Shown: positions 52,965 through 63,956, counted from the stretch's first letter. The stretch is DNA of 64,000 bases from a marine gamma proteobacterium HTCC2143 (GCA_000169075.1 AAVT01000002.1:1-64000); one strand, 5' to 3'. Notes: generated from the sequence alone by a model not told the origin. Translations and numbers: made by a program.

Positions 52965-53483
52965 TCAGACATCCAAATTGATAATTACGTCCAGTTGGTT
53001 GCCGATATCATCCAGCCTATCGCTGAGTTCAAGGATATCGACTGATGCCGGAATTTGAATTGATGCAGTCGCTTCAAAAAGCGGGTCTGCACTCATGGGT
53101 GCGCTCGTGACATTGGTATTCATCTCCATGACATTCACGTGCAATGATGCTAATGCACTGGATAATTCTTTGACGATACCGGGGCGATCATTACCCATCA
53201 AATTGAGATTAACGGTCCTACGGGTGATATCGCTCTGGTGATGACTCTCTTCTTGAACCGTGATAGTTAATTCGTCGCTGGAAGCTCTAGTCAAGGCATT
53301 TCTTAGTGCTTCCGCTTTGTCGCTGCTAACGTTAATGCGAGCAATGCCAGCAAAATTGCCAGCGAGTTGGCTCATGCGGCTCTCTAGCCAATTCCCATGG
53401 TGTTCAGAGACAGTATTTGACAGTGTTTCGACTAAGCCGGGTTTGTCAGCCCCGACAAAGGTGAATACGATTGATATAGTCAC
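52965..53483 (-). CDS. GcvR-like tandem ACT-domain protein
   Basis: A 172-residue protein of two ACT domains: VFTFVGADKPGLVETLSNTVSEHHGNWLESRM and VNLNLMGNDRPGIVKELSSALASLHVNVMEM, each with the GxDxPG loop. This is the architecture of GcvR, the repressor partner of GcvA for glycine cleavage. The GTG start has AGGAG eight bases upstream. It sits next to C1 genes (purU, frmA), which fits a role in glycine/C1 control, but GcvA and the gcv genes are not in the window. Confidence 0.85.
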   Translation of the reverse strand: MTISIVFTFVGADKPGLVETLSNTVSEHHGNWLESRMSQLAGNFAGIARINVSSDKAEALRNALTRASSDELTITVQEESHHQSDITRRTVNLNLMGNDRPGIVKELSSALASLHVNVMEMNTNVTSAPMSADPLFEATASIQIPASVDILELSDRLDDIGNQLDVIINLDV

Positions 53484-53628
53484 TTGTTACGCTCCTAAAA
53501 AGTGTTAAGCACGGCGGTAAGATAGACTTTAGCGTAGCTTATAACGTTTGTTTTAGAAAATTTGTTGTTGCATATAATGATGCAAAACCTGAAAATTGCT
53601 CGAAAATAATGAGGTAGGCCTTTTCTGA

Positions 53629-54807
<1,179 letters not shown>

Positions 54808-54814
54808 GGCAGTC

Positions 54815-55654
54815 ATGATGCAGCAAATAGCGCGCAACAAAGTCTTCGGTGGATGGCAGAAACGCTATAGGCACCAGTCTCAGGTCTTGGGCTGTGAAAT
54901 GGTATTCTCAGTGTTTCTTCCGCCACAGGCAGAGCGGGGTCCAGTCCCGGTCTTATACTGGTTGTCGGGACTAACTTGTGACGATCAAAACTTTGTCACT
55001 AAAGCTGGTGCTCAAAGATATGCAGCAGAATATGGACTTGCTGTGGTCGCGCCTGACACTAGCCCTCGAGGCAATGACGTTCCCGACGACGATGCGTGGG
55101 ACGTGGCTAAGGGCGCGGGATTTTATCTTAATGCTACCGAAGCACCTTGGTCACAGCATTATCGGATGTATGATTATATTGTCGAAGAGCTGCCTGTATT
55201 GATCAACGAGACGCAGCCTGTAGACGCCACAAAATGTGGGATATTTGGTCATTCAATGGGAGGTCATGGGGCCCTAACTATTGCGTTGAAAAATACCGAA
55301 CGCTACCACTCCGTTTCTGCTTTTTCCCCTATTTGTGCACCGATGCAATGCCCTTGGGGAGAAAAAGCCTTTAATTTATACCTCGGACCTGATCAAAGCA
55401 CTTGGCAGAAATACGACGCCTCTGTACTGATAGCAGAGGTTGACACTAAAATGCCGCTGTTGATCGATCAAGGTACCGCCGATGACTTCTTATCGGCTCA
55501 GCTAAAACCGGAGTTATTGCAGGCTGCATGCGATGCCTGTAATCATCCGCTGACATTAAGGATGCAGCCAGGCTACGATCACAGTTATTATTTCGTTAGT
55601 AGCTTTATTGGCGATCATATTAAACATCATGCTGATGCATTGTGTGCCCTCTAG
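54815..55654 (+). CDS. fghA: S-formylglutathione hydrolase
   Basis: Hydrolyses S-formylglutathione to formate and glutathione, the second step of formaldehyde detoxification. Alpha/beta hydrolase of 279 residues: nucleophile S147 in FGHSMGGHGAL, acid in DQGTADDF, and histidine in GYDHSYYF. LSGLTCDDQNFVTKAG is the family hallmark. It starts 7 bp after frmA with AAGG before paired ATGs. The formate product links it to the FDS operon 15 kb away. Confidence 0.96.
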   Translation: MMQQIARNKVFGGWQKRYRHQSQVLGCEMVFSVFLPPQAERGPVPVLYWLSGLTCDDQNFVTKAGAQRYAAEYGLAVVAPDTSPRGNDVPDDDAWDVAKGAGFYLNATEAPWSQHYRMYDYIVEELPVLINETQPVDATKCGIFGHSMGGHGALTIALKNTERYHSVSAFSPICAPMQCPWGEKAFNLYLGPDQSTWQKYDASVLIAEVDTKMPLLIDQGTADDFLSAQLKPELLQAACDACNHPLTLRMQPGYDHSYYFVSSFIGDHIKHHADALCAL

Positions 55655-55655
55655 G

Positions 55656-55880
55656 ATGGATACAGATGATTACATAGAGATACCTTCACAGCAGCTAGAT
55701 GCGGATACGCTGACGGCAATTATTGAAGAGTTTGTGAACCGGGAGGGCACTGATTACGGTCTGGCGGAGTATTCACTTGAGCAAAAAGTTGCACAGGTGA
55801 AGTCCCAAATTGACCAGGGAAAGGTGATTATTGCCTTTGATATTGTCACTGAGAGTTGCACTCTGCTGCTCAAGGATTGA
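55656..55880 (+). CDS. yheU: YheU family protein
   Basis: A 74-residue protein of the YheU (UPF0270) family: IEIPSQQLDADTLTAIIEEF, then REGTDYG and SLEQKVAQVKSQIDQGKVII. The ATG chosen lies two bases after the fghA stop and gives the family's usual N-terminus; longer in-frame starts overlap fghA. Function unknown; probably the third gene of the frmA-fghA transcript. Confidence 0.88.
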   Translation: MDTDDYIEIPSQQLDADTLTAIIEEFVNREGTDYGLAEYSLEQKVAQVKSQIDQGKVIIAFDIVTESCTLLLKD

Positions 55881-56346
55881 CGCGTTGGTCGCGTCCCTTG
55901 AGGACTACGCCAGTGCAGAGGATAGTCCGTGCATACAACAGCCCCTGCAGTTCGTTGCCTCGCTTTTTACCATTTCTTTGCGGCACAAGCATGGTCAGCC
56001 TGCAACATTGGCGGTGGTAGCTGGGGCATGGCTCACTGAATGAATGTCCACAGTGAGTATGATCAGTTTGTCGACGCCACTTAATCAAGGTACTGTCGAT
56101 CGTCTGCTGACGGGTTTTGGGATGTTGGACGAACGTCGCGCAACGGCCAACATGGGTTACCCTAAATAATCGATGCCCCACCGGGTTTTCCGAGCCAGTG
56201 CTTGGCTGTTAGTTAGACAGTGGACGTTCAGCACTGACATGAGCGTCCTCGGGGACCACGTTTTTCGGTGCAACGTCAGTCTTTACTTGAATATTAGTGT
56301 TAATGCGCCACAATGGCAGATTATCGTTTAAGGCTATAAGGTTTTT
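55881..56346. other. Intergenic region, possible decayed coding sequence
   Basis: 466 bp. Two overlapping frames on the plus strand (up to 56043, then 56043-56168) have plausible composition but no ribosome binding site and no recognisable family; a 103-codon frame on the minus strand is Arg/His/Cys-rich and looks like a shadow. I accept no gene here. Confidence 0.4.
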
Positions 56347-56580
56347 ATGGATTTATCAGTCAACGACACCCTTGATACCAGTGGCCTGCTTTGCCCGGAG
56401 CCCGTGATGATGTTGCACAATAAGATTCGCGACATTCAAACCGGCGATATTCTCAAAATTATTGCAACTGACCCATCCACCCAGCGTGATATTCCAAAAT
56501 TCTGCAGTTTTTTGGGGCATCAGCTATTGCAGCAGCAAACTCAGGGCTCTGTGTATCTTTACTACATTCAAAAAGCATAA
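56347..56580 (+). CDS. tusA: Sulfur carrier protein TusA
   Basis: A 77-residue TusA protein with the active-site cysteine C16 in [16 protein letters not shown] and the following VxATDPS-type strand ([16 protein letters not shown]). It carries persulfide sulfur for tRNA 2-thiolation and possibly cofactor sulfuration. AAGG lies before the ATG. Single gene. Confidence 0.95.
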   Translation: MDLSVNDTLDTSGLLCPEPVMMLHNKIRDIQTGDILKIIATDPSTQRDIPKFCSFLGHQLLQQQTQGSVYLYYIQKA

Positions 56581-57013
56581 TATCAGCGCCTGCTGCAATT
56601 ACCGGTCAAGCAACAGCCCCTCAAGCGCGAACCTTTCCGCCATACTGTTAACGTCTCGACGATGGCATCATTAACTAGCTCTGTGACGATTCGGCCATGG
56701 TTAAGTTGCTGCTGGCTTTCAACTTCGTCAAAATAGCTTCATGTATTGCCAATGGCATTGAGCAGGGGCCTATGTATCGATATCGTCCAGTATTGCCGGG
56801 GCAGCAGGGCTCCCTGCCACCGCTTACGATAGATTCACCGATGAATATGATCGAGGCTTTCAACCGGTTGATTTTTGCGGGCTGGAGCAGGTTGCTACCA
56901 GCGAATATTAAGTAGAGTCGGTGACAGACAGACGAGATGACATTTTTCTTGGCTAGATCGTGTTAGAATTCTTCTATTCTTGCCGTGTTGGTTTTACAAA
57001 ATCAGGGTTTTCA
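56581..57013. other. Intergenic region, nothing firmly recognised
   Basis: 433 bp between tusA and epmC. A 72-codon frame (56697-56915) on the plus strand has no ribosome binding site and no known family. No terminator is clear after tusA. Confidence 0.4.
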
Positions 57014-57589
57014 GTGACATCAATGTATCTATCGACACCTCCGGGATACAGCGAACACTGTGTGGACGATTTGGTCGAATTATTTAATCGTCTGTTCAAA
57101 TCTACCGAAAATACACTGCTGGTGCAGGGTGCTACCGAACCAGTCTATATTCCTGCATCCGGCGCCTGTGTTCATCATCAGGTGGTTTTCTCTTATGACT
57201 ATTTTTCCAGTGCTTTACACGAGCTTGCTCATTGGTGTTTAGCGGGAAAAGAACGTCGCTTGGTGTTGGATTATGGCTATTGGTATGCGCCAGACGGCAG
57301 AGATCAGCTACAACAAAACGAGTTTGAAAAAGTTGAAATAAAACCCCAAGCCCTCGAATGGATTTTTTCTAAGTGTTGCGGTAAAACCTTCAGAGTAAGT
57401 TTGGACAACCTGCAGGGTTTAGAAACGGAGGGTCAAGCGTTTAAAAAAGCAGTTTATCAGCAAGTGCTTCGCTATTGCGACGCAGGCATTCCCGCTCGGG
57501 CAAAAATACTTTGTGAGCAGTTGCGTGGGTTCTATCAAACTCCGGACTGCCTCTGCGCGAGCAACTTTAGTATTGGCGAACTTGATTAG
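57014..57589 (+). CDS. epmC: Elongation factor P hydroxylase
   Basis: Hydroxylates the modified lysine of EF-P (the YfcM/EpmC family). The metal motif is HELAHWC (HExxH), followed by AGKERRLVLDYGYWYAPDGRD and the EFEKVEIKPQALEWIF block, all as in E. coli EpmC. The start is uncertain: GTG at 57014 has AGGG six bases upstream; ATG at 57023 is the alternative. The lysylation genes epmA and epmB are not in the window. Confidence 0.93.
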   Translation: MTSMYLSTPPGYSEHCVDDLVELFNRLFKSTENTLLVQGATEPVYIPASGACVHHQVVFSYDYFSSALHELAHWCLAGKERRLVLDYGYWYAPDGRDQLQQNEFEKVEIKPQALEWIFSKCCGKTFRVSLDNLQGLETEGQAFKKAVYQQVLRYCDAGIPARAKILCEQLRGFYQTPDCLCASNFSIGELD

Positions 57590-57598
57590 GATTGCTGA

Positions 57599-58492
57599 GT
57601 GACAGAGACGGTTTATCTGATTGACGCATCGATATATATTTTCCGCGCTTATTATGGCATTCCAGATGAATGGCATGACTCCAATGGGAATTCTGTTAAT
57701 GCGTTGTTTGGCTATACGCAGTTTTTGCTCAAATTTTTAACGTCCTCCCAACCTCAATATTTGGCGGTAGCTTATGATGAAAGTCTGGGGTCTTGCTTTA
57801 GAAATGACATTTACCCAGCCTACAAAAAAAGTAGAAATCTTCCTGACGAGAGTTTGTCTTATCAGTTGACAGCCTGCAAAGGATTGACTGAAATATTTGG
57901 TATTAGCTCTCTTGCCAGTGATCGATATGAAGCTGACGATATAATTGCAACCTTAGCCGGCAGAGCCCAGCGTGATGGACATAATATTGTTGTCGTCAGC
58001 AAAGATAAAGATTTAGGACAGTTGTTGTTGAAAGAGAGTGATTATTTGTGGGACTTTGCTGGCGACCGTAAAATTGACCGAGATATGTTTCACGGACATT
58101 TCGGTGTTTGGCCAGAGCAACTTGAGGATTATCTCGCTTTAGTCGGGGATAGTGTTGATGACATACCTGGTGTTCCAGGTATTGGGAAAAAAACGGCGTC
58201 ATCGCTGTTAGAGAAATTTTCCAGTATCGACAGGCTTCTTCATAACGCTGATGGTGTTGCTGAATCAGGTGTTCGCGGTGCGGCGATGATTATAAACAAA
58301 CTAGAGGATTACCGGGATCAGATGGAAATGGCGAAACAGCTGGTGAGACTGGATCAAAATGTCCCTTTTGCCAATGACCACTCACTTCTTTGGTGTCCCC
58401 CTTCTATGGGCGTGGTCAGGGATTATCTGGATGAGTTTGGTTTAGGCCAGTACTTCCAGCGTCAATTAGACAAAAGCAATTGGTGGAAATAG
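57599..58492 (+). CDS. xni: 5'-3' exonuclease family protein (Xni/ExoIX-like)
   Basis: A 297-residue flap endonuclease/5'-3' exonuclease domain without a polymerase. Metal residues: VYLIDASIYIFRAYY, FRNDIYPAYKKSR, YEADDIIATLA, and VVSKDKDLGQLL; the helix-hairpin-helix is GVPGIGKKTASSLLEKF. Longer than E. coli Xni (251), so it may be closer to the stand-alone PolA-type nuclease of marine gammaproteobacteria. GTG start 10 bp after epmC; precedes pdxB directly. Confidence 0.87.
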   Translation: MTETVYLIDASIYIFRAYYGIPDEWHDSNGNSVNALFGYTQFLLKFLTSSQPQYLAVAYDESLGSCFRNDIYPAYKKSRNLPDESLSYQLTACKGLTEIFGISSLASDRYEADDIIATLAGRAQRDGHNIVVVSKDKDLGQLLLKESDYLWDFAGDRKIDRDMFHGHFGVWPEQLEDYLALVGDSVDDIPGVPGIGKKTASSLLEKFSSIDRLLHNADGVAESGVRGAAMIINKLEDYRDQMEMAKQLVRLDQNVPFANDHSLLWCPPSMGVVRDYLDEFGLGQYFQRQLDKSNWWK

Positions 58493-58497
58493 AGTTA

Positions 58498-59673
58498 ATG
58501 GAATTTGAACATCATAGTCTAGCCATTGTAGCTGACGAGAATATTCCGCAGGTGGAATCGTACTTTAGTTCGCTAGGTTCGGTGACGCGGGTCGACGGTC
58601 GGCTTTTAACGAACGATCAGCTGAGGGATGCAGATATTTTACTCGTCCGGTCCGTCACCGATGTTAATGAAGCCTTATTGGCTGGAACTCGGGTTCGTTT
58701 CGTCGCTACGGCAACAATCGGTACGGATCATTTAGATATAGATTATCTGGATAACAATGGTATTGGTTGGGCCAGTGCGCCGGGTTGCAACGCCGACTCA
58801 GTTGTCGATTTTGTCATCAGTGCCATTTGTCGAATGGAAGGTTTGCTGAAATGGCTGCTGGCTGATGGCGTCGTTGGTATCATTGGTTTGGGCAATGTTG
58901 GCAGCCGGTTGTATCGCCGTCTAGACGAATTAGGTATTTCGTGTCTTGGTTATGACCCGTTAATCAAACAAGACCGATACCCCATTCTGTCAGATTTGGA
59001 TTCAGTATTAGCAGCCGACGTGATTTGTCTTCATGCCCCGTTGACTATTGATGGTAATCATCCGAGTTATCATTTATTAAATGCACAGCGGCTAGGGTCT
59101 CTGCGCTCTGGCACTGTTATTATTAGCGCTGGTCGCGGGGCAGTTGTCGATACAGCGGCACTGCAGGCAATGCTCGGCGAAAGAGACGACATTGGCACGG
59201 TTTTGGATGTTTGGGAAAACGAACCTACTATTAATATCGAATTAATGAAGCGCGTAGACTTCGTTAGTCCTCACATTGCAGGTTATAGTTTTGATGGGAA
59301 ACTAACCGGTACTGAGATGATTTATCATGCCTGTTGCCAATTTCTAGAGATTGAAACGGACAGAGTAGGAGCAAAGGTTTTGGCGTTGACGCTCGATCAT
59401 GGCGATCTGGATATTGTCATTAGTGAAAAAACAGATGTTGTTAATGCCATCAAAGAGGCTGTTTTAGCCAGTTATGATATAGCGGAAGATGATCAGCGCT
59501 TACGTGGCCAGATGTTGCATTGTAGGGAATCCGAGCGCGGTACTAAGTTTGATCAGTTGCGGAAAAATTATCCTGTACGCAGAGAATTTTCCAAATTCCG
59601 CATTGCCAATGCAGAAGAGCTGGCAACGCCTGTTGCGGCGGCATTGCAAACATTGGGTTTCAATTGTCATTAG
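58498..59673 (+). CDS. pdxB: 4-phosphoerythronate dehydrogenase
   Basis: Second step of the DXP-dependent pyridoxal phosphate pathway. D-2-hydroxyacid dehydrogenase fold: IVADENIPQVESYFSSLG start, TATIGTDHLDIDYL, Rossmann IIGLGNVGSRLYRRL, catalytic Arg in SAGRGAVVDT, Glu in NEPT and His in SPHIAGYSFDGK. The C-terminal ~100 residues are the PdxB dimerisation domain. Start set at the ATG after the xni stop; a GTG six codons upstream is possible. 391 residues. Confidence 0.95.
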   Translation: MEFEHHSLAIVADENIPQVESYFSSLGSVTRVDGRLLTNDQLRDADILLVRSVTDVNEALLAGTRVRFVATATIGTDHLDIDYLDNNGIGWASAPGCNADSVVDFVISAICRMEGLLKWLLADGVVGIIGLGNVGSRLYRRLDELGISCLGYDPLIKQDRYPILSDLDSVLAADVICLHAPLTIDGNHPSYHLLNAQRLGSLRSGTVIISAGRGAVVDTAALQAMLGERDDIGTVLDVWENEPTINIELMKRVDFVSPHIAGYSFDGKLTGTEMIYHACCQFLEIETDRVGAKVLALTLDHGDLDIVISEKTDVVNAIKEAVLASYDIAEDDQRLRGQMLHCRESERGTKFDQLRKNYPVRREFSKFRIANAEELATPVAAALQTLGFNCH

Positions 59674-59702
59674 CAGTCAAAATATAGGGCTTGTGAGATA
59701 TT

Positions 59703-60845
59703 ATGTTTAAGCTTGGTTTAATTGTTAACCCTCTTGCGGGTATTGGTGGCCCTATGGGCTTAAAAGGTAGTGATGGTGCATTGGTTGCCGATCAGGCAAA
59801 AAGTAATGGTGCTAAGCTGCAGTCGTCGCTAAGAGCATCGAAGGCATTGGCCTTGATAGAACCTTGCAGGGACGTTACGGTTTTTTGTTTTTCCGGCGAT
59901 ATGGGGGAAGAGGCTGCCGCTGCCGCAGGTTTGAATGTTCGTATTGTAGGCAGCGCCGTTAGTCAGCAGTCGACAGCAACCGATACCATCGCTGCGGCAA
60001 AGATACTCAAAGAGCAGGGCGTAGACCTGATTTTATTTGCAGGCGGCGATGGTACGGCGAGAGATGTATTTAAAGCCGTCGGGCCCGGGGTTCCGGTTTT
60101 AGGAATTCCTGCTGGTGTCAAAATGCACTCCGGAGTTTATGCAGTATCTCCGCAAGCAGCGGGTGAAATTCTAAAAGGGTTAATAAAGGGAGAACTGATC
60201 GATCTGGGCCTAGCAGAGGTCAGAGATATTGACGAGGATGAAGTCAGGGCAGGTGTGATCCGTTCGCGCTACTATGGTGAGCTATTGGTTCCTCGAGAAG
60301 GACGTTTTCTTCAGCATGTTAAGTCTTCCGGGCGGGAAGTGGAAGCGATGGTATTGCAGGATATTGGTGCGGATATTGTTGAGGATATGGAAGACGGAAT
60401 ACTTTATATCGTTGGGCCGGGCACGACGCCCAAAGCGATTATGGACGAACTTGGACTAGAGAATACTCTTTTAGGCATTGATGCAGTCGAGAATAGCGCC
60501 CTTGTTGGGTGCGATTTAAATGAACAAGCGCTGCGGGAAATCATAGCCGCGCATGATGGTCCAGTGAAACTCATTATTACGGTAATCGGTGGGCAAGGGC
60601 ACATACTCGGGCGTGGCAATCAGCAGCTTAGTCCCGCTGTTATAAACGACATAGGCATGGAAAATATCGTTATTGTTGCTACTAAGACGAAAATATCGGA
60701 ACTTGGTGGTCGGCCTTTACTCGTTGATAGTAACGACACGGAGATCGACGAGGGGTTGGCTGGATATCGAAAAATTGTCACCGGTTATCATGACGCGATT
60801 ATGTACCCTGTTGGAATAGATGCCGTTGAAGAATTGATAAAATGA
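59703..60845 (+). CDS. ATP-NAD kinase family protein
   Basis: A 380-residue protein of the ATP-NAD kinase-like group (COG3199), distinct from the main NadK. LIVNPLAGIGGPMGLKG at the start, FAGGDGTARDVFKAV (the GGDGT nucleotide motif), GIPAGVKMHSGVYAVSP and a C-terminal region with VIGGQGHILGRGNQQLSP. It likely phosphorylates a nucleotide-like or polyol substrate; identity unknown. It follows pdxB by 29 bp on the same strand. Confidence 0.9.
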   Translation: MFKLGLIVNPLAGIGGPMGLKGSDGALVADQAKSNGAKLQSSLRASKALALIEPCRDVTVFCFSGDMGEEAAAAAGLNVRIVGSAVSQQSTATDTIAAAKILKEQGVDLILFAGGDGTARDVFKAVGPGVPVLGIPAGVKMHSGVYAVSPQAAGEILKGLIKGELIDLGLAEVRDIDEDEVRAGVIRSRYYGELLVPREGRFLQHVKSSGREVEAMVLQDIGADIVEDMEDGILYIVGPGTTPKAIMDELGLENTLLGIDAVENSALVGCDLNEQALREIIAAHDGPVKLIITVIGGQGHILGRGNQQLSPAVINDIGMENIVIVATKTKISELGGRPLLVDSNDTEIDEGLAGYRKIVTGYHDAIMYPVGIDAVEELIK

Positions 60846-60886
60846 ACGACAGAAACTACTGAGCTTCATTTTTTCAGTACGGTGTT

Positions 60887-61342
60887 TTATGTCTTATAAT
60901 TTAGCAAAGAGTGAACGGTCTGCCTTATCATTGTCGACGACTGGCTTTTGACAGCCCTGCGTAATAGGCTGATGTTTGTCTTTGAAAGCTCCATTATTGA
61001 GCGAGGTATGGCTCTGGGGACGACGGTTCGCTGATCATCATCGACAAAGTCATGCTCGGAGCGAGAGGACAAAATAAGGAATCCCTGCTCAGACAATACC
61101 GCTTGGTCAAGCGCTTCCTGTTTGATAGGACCATCAGACTTTACGTAGTCATGTTCTGCCAGCCAAACCATTGCACTAAAGCCCGATAAAAACCGTTCAC
61201 TGTGAAGGCCGAATTCATCAGGCTCGTCAGCGCCGCAAACCTCGTCGACATAGAGAATAGTTTTTCTCGGAAAGGTGGCGTACAGGCGAAGAAAGATAAT
61301 CGCGACATCTTTGTAAAAATCATCAATATGGATGTCAGTCAT
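60887..61342 (-). CDS. Conserved-looking protein of unknown function (151 residues)
   Basis: No family recognised. No signal peptide or membrane helix. The N-terminal half is mixed alpha/beta with DDFYKDVAIIFLRLYATFP and a YVDEVCGADEPDEFGLHSERF segment; the C-terminal third is basic and Ser-rich helical. It begins 9 bp after the alaA stop on the same strand, so it is probably co-transcribed with alaA. Confidence 0.7.
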   Translation of the reverse strand: MTDIHIDDFYKDVAIIFLRLYATFPRKTILYVDEVCGADEPDEFGLHSERFLSGFSAMVWLAEHDYVKSDGPIKQEALDQAVLSEQGFLILSSRSEHDFVDDDQRTVVPRAIPRSIMELSKTNISLLRRAVKSQSSTMIRQTVHSLLNYKT

Positions 61343-61351
61343 GGGGCTAGA

Positions 61352-62563
61352 TCATCCAATTCGTGACAAATATGCAGCAAAGCGTTCCATGGCTCGGGTA
61401 AGGTCGTCCACTTGAGGTAAAAACACAACTCGCAGGTGGTCGGGTTGCTTCCAGTTAAATGCGGTGCCCTGTACCAGCAAGATTTTTTCGTGACGCAAAA
61501 AATCCAGCACCAGTTTTTCGTCATTCTGAATAGCGAATTTCTTAACATCTAACTTGGGGAACATGTAAATTGCTCCCTTGGGCTTTACGCAGCTAACACC
61601 CGGTATTTGGTTGAGGAGTTCAATCGCAGCATTACGCTGTTTAAGCAGCCGCCCACCGGGCAGCACGAGGTCATTGATACTTTGATAACCTCCAAGGCAG
61701 GTTTGTATGGCATGTTGTGCTGGCACATTGGCACATAGGCGCATTGATGCCAAGATGGTTAGGCCTTCGATATAACCTTGAGCATGGCTTTTTGCACCGG
61801 TTAGCATCATCCAGCCGCTACGGAAACCGGCTAGACGATAAGCTTTCGATAAGCCGTTAAACGTAACACAGAGGACATTGTCAGCCAGCGTGGCTAGCGG
61901 AATATGTTGTGCTTCATCATAGAGAATTTTGTCGTATATCTCATCAGCGAAAATGACTAGACTGTGCTCTTCCGCTAACTTGACGATCTCTTGCAGTAAT
62001 TCTTTAGAGTAAACGGCGCCAGTAGGATTGTTTGGGTTGATAACGACAATAGCTCTGGTTTTACTGCTGATCTTGGACCGAATATCGGCAATGTCTGGAA
62101 ACCAGTCGGCTTCTTCATCACAGATATAATGTACTGGAGTTCCTCCTGATAGCGATACGGATGCTGTCCAGAGTGGGTAGTCTGGTGCAGGTATTAGCAC
62201 TTCGTCGTCATTGTTTAGTAGTGCCTGCATCGACATGGTAATTAGTTCGCTGACGCCATTGCCTAAATAAATATCGTCGATATCAACATCGAGCACGCCT
62301 CGTTGCTGATAATGCTGCATAACAGCCTTCCGCGCCGAGTAAAGGCCTTTAGACTCACAATAACCCTGGCTAGTTGGTAAAAGTCGAATAACATCCTGGA
62401 TGATTTCATCAGGTGCATCGAAACCGAACGCTGCCGGGTTGCCTATATTCAGCTTCAGGATCCGATGTCCTTCTTCCTCGAGGCGGTTTGCTTCAGCCAG
62501 AACGGGTCCGCGAATATCGTAGCAGACGTTGGCAAGCTTTTCGGACTGTTTGATCGGTTTCAT
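61352..62563 (-). CDS. alaA: Glutamate-pyruvate aminotransferase AlaA
   Basis: PLP aminotransferase class I of 403 residues, closely matching E. coli AlaA (405): SEKLANVCYDIRGPVL start, LNIGNPAAFGFDAPDEI, AQGYC-like SQGYCESKGLYSAR, and the Schiff-base lysine in NGLSKAYRLAGFRSGW. It makes alanine from pyruvate and glutamate. The ATG at 62563 has no clear ribosome binding site; a TTG five codons upstream is possible. The small unknown gene follows it. Confidence 0.95.
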   Translation of the reverse strand: MKPIKQSEKLANVCYDIRGPVLAEANRLEEEGHRILKLNIGNPAAFGFDAPDEIIQDVIRLLPTSQGYCESKGLYSARKAVMQHYQQRGVLDVDIDDIYLGNGVSELITMSMQALLNNDDEVLIPAPDYPLWTASVSLSGGTPVHYICDEEADWFPDIADIRSKISSKTRAIVVINPNNPTGAVYSKELLQEIVKLAEEHSLVIFADEIYDKILYDEAQHIPLATLADNVLCVTFNGLSKAYRLAGFRSGWMMLTGAKSHAQGYIEGLTILASMRLCANVPAQHAIQTCLGGYQSINDLVLPGGRLLKQRNAAIELLNQIPGVSCVKPKGAIYMFPKLDVKKFAIQNDEKLVLDFLRHEKILLVQGTAFNWKQPDHLRVVFLPQVDDLTRAMERFAAYLSRIG

Positions 62564-62780
62564 GGTTAGGGTCAACAACCTTGGTCAATTAAAGTGTAGA
62601 GTTAATCTGTATAGCAATATCAAAGAGCTTACACTTAGCAATTGCGGTCAGCCAGTGTTTATGGCGATTAGTTAAGCCGGCGCTAGTGTAAAAAAAAATA
62701 CACAGGTATGCTACGGATTGTAGTGATTTACTGCGAGTCAGTGTGAAATGTTGTTAATTTTTGGGAAAGAGGCGTTAATT

Positions 62781-63176
62781 GTGAGTCAAATTAAGAAAAG
62801 TGATGAAGAGTGGCGGCAGCAGCTGACTGAAGAGGAATACCATATTTGTAGAAACAAAGGTACTGATAGAGCCTTTTCTGGAGAATTTTGCGATACAAAA
62901 ACAACGGGGCATTACCTGTGCACCTGTTGTGGAGAAGAGCTTTTTGAATCAACGACAAAATACGATTCTGGCTGCGGGTGGCCGAGCTTCTATCAGCCTC
63001 TGACAGCTGAGGTTATCGCTGAGGAAAGAGATGCTAGTCTTGGTATGGTTCGAACAGAAGTGATGTGCAGTCGCTGTGGATCACACCTTGGTCATGTATT
63101 TAACGATGGACCTAATCCGACGGGTCTGCGCTACTGTGTGAATTCAACGTCACTGAAATTCAAAGGATTGGAGTGA
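62781..63176 (+). CDS. msrB: Peptide-methionine (R)-S-oxide reductase
   Basis: Repairs methionine-R-sulfoxide in proteins. Structural zinc sits on CTCC and CSRC; the catalytic cysteine is in [24 protein letters not shown] and [12 protein letters not shown] are hallmarks. Start set at GTG with AAAGAGG nine bases upstream (131 residues, normal for MsrB); an ATG 11 codons earlier adds hydrophobic residues without homology. Confidence 0.95.
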   Translation: MSQIKKSDEEWRQQLTEEEYHICRNKGTDRAFSGEFCDTKTTGHYLCTCCGEELFESTTKYDSGCGWPSFYQPLTAEVIAEERDASLGMVRTEVMCSRCGSHLGHVFNDGPNPTGLRYCVNSTSLKFKGLE

Positions 63177-63185
63177 TACCGTCGT

Positions 63186-63956
63186 CTATTGTTGGTCGTC
63201 ATAGGATTTTTTCTTCCAAGAGTCATCTGTGTTGGACAGCCTCGGTCTAATTTGGTCTGTTTTGTCGGGATTAGACCTTGCAGCAGGGCCCAATAGCGGG
63301 TTTTGCTGCATTAGCTCTTCTATCTGTCGCTTGTGCCTACTGATCCTGTCGTTGTAGAAGCCATGCTCGTTTTCTTGTTCCATTTTCCCTTTGCTTGCTT
63401 GTAGGTAGTGGATGGCAAGAGCAATATTACCCTGATTCAGCGCTTCGGCGATCGGATCTATTAACTCATCGAGGGTTGTTTGCAGTAACAGTCTCTGGAT
63501 AAGCTTGCGGTAAAGATTTGCTTCCTCGGCCTTTATTCGTTGGCTGGCGGTAAGCTTAGCAACAAAATTGTGAAGAGAGCTGAACATCTTCTGTACTTCC
63601 TTAATTTGCGCTTTATTCGAGAGCGAAATGCCGACAAATTTGCCAGTTTTGCCAGAAAATTCAGTCAATTGCTGTTGCGCGGTTGCCAAGTTATCACGGT
63701 AATTTTGATTCTGAGGGGCGATTTTATTCAGCTGGCTAGACACGTCTATCAGGCAATGACAAACCAAACCTTTAAGTCGTGGGTGCACAAGTCCTGGAGG
63801 GAAGCCGTTAAGCATATAGTCAAAACTGCTGGCTCTGGCATTGAGAGCGGCTTCTCGCTGGCGATTTTCTCTCTCTCTATCGTCCATCGTCTGAATCAGG
63901 ACGCCGACGGCGATCAAAACGACTAAGCTAGATCCGACTATTAAGGTGGTTACCAT
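63186..63956 (-). CDS. Membrane-anchored coiled-coil protein of unknown function
   Basis: A 256-residue protein with one N-terminal hydrophobic helix (residues ~3-24, TTLIVGSSLVVLIAVGVLI), then charged helices rich in Gln, Arg and Glu with coiled-coil character (QREAALNARA, HNFVAKLTASQRIKAEEANLY) and a polar, proline-containing tail. The topology suggests a short cytoplasmic N-terminus. No family recognised. Convergent with msrB (9 bp between). Confidence 0.7.
   Translation of the reverse strand: MVTTLIVGSSLVVLIAVGVLIQTMDDRERENRQREAALNARASSFDYMLNGFPPGLVHPRLKGLVCHCLIDVSSQLNKIAPQNQNYRDNLATAQQQLTEFSGKTGKFVGISLSNKAQIKEVQKMFSSLHNFVAKLTASQRIKAEEANLYRKLIQRLLLQTTLDELIDPIAEALNQGNIALAIHYLQASKGKMEQENEHGFYNDRISRHKRQIEELMQQNPLLGPAARSNPDKTDQIRPRLSNTDDSWKKKSYDDQQ

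Noticed and set aside
55870..56181. A 103-codon frame on the minus strand after yheU
   Set aside because: Composition rich in Arg, His and Cys with no ribosome binding site or family, typical of a chance antisense frame.
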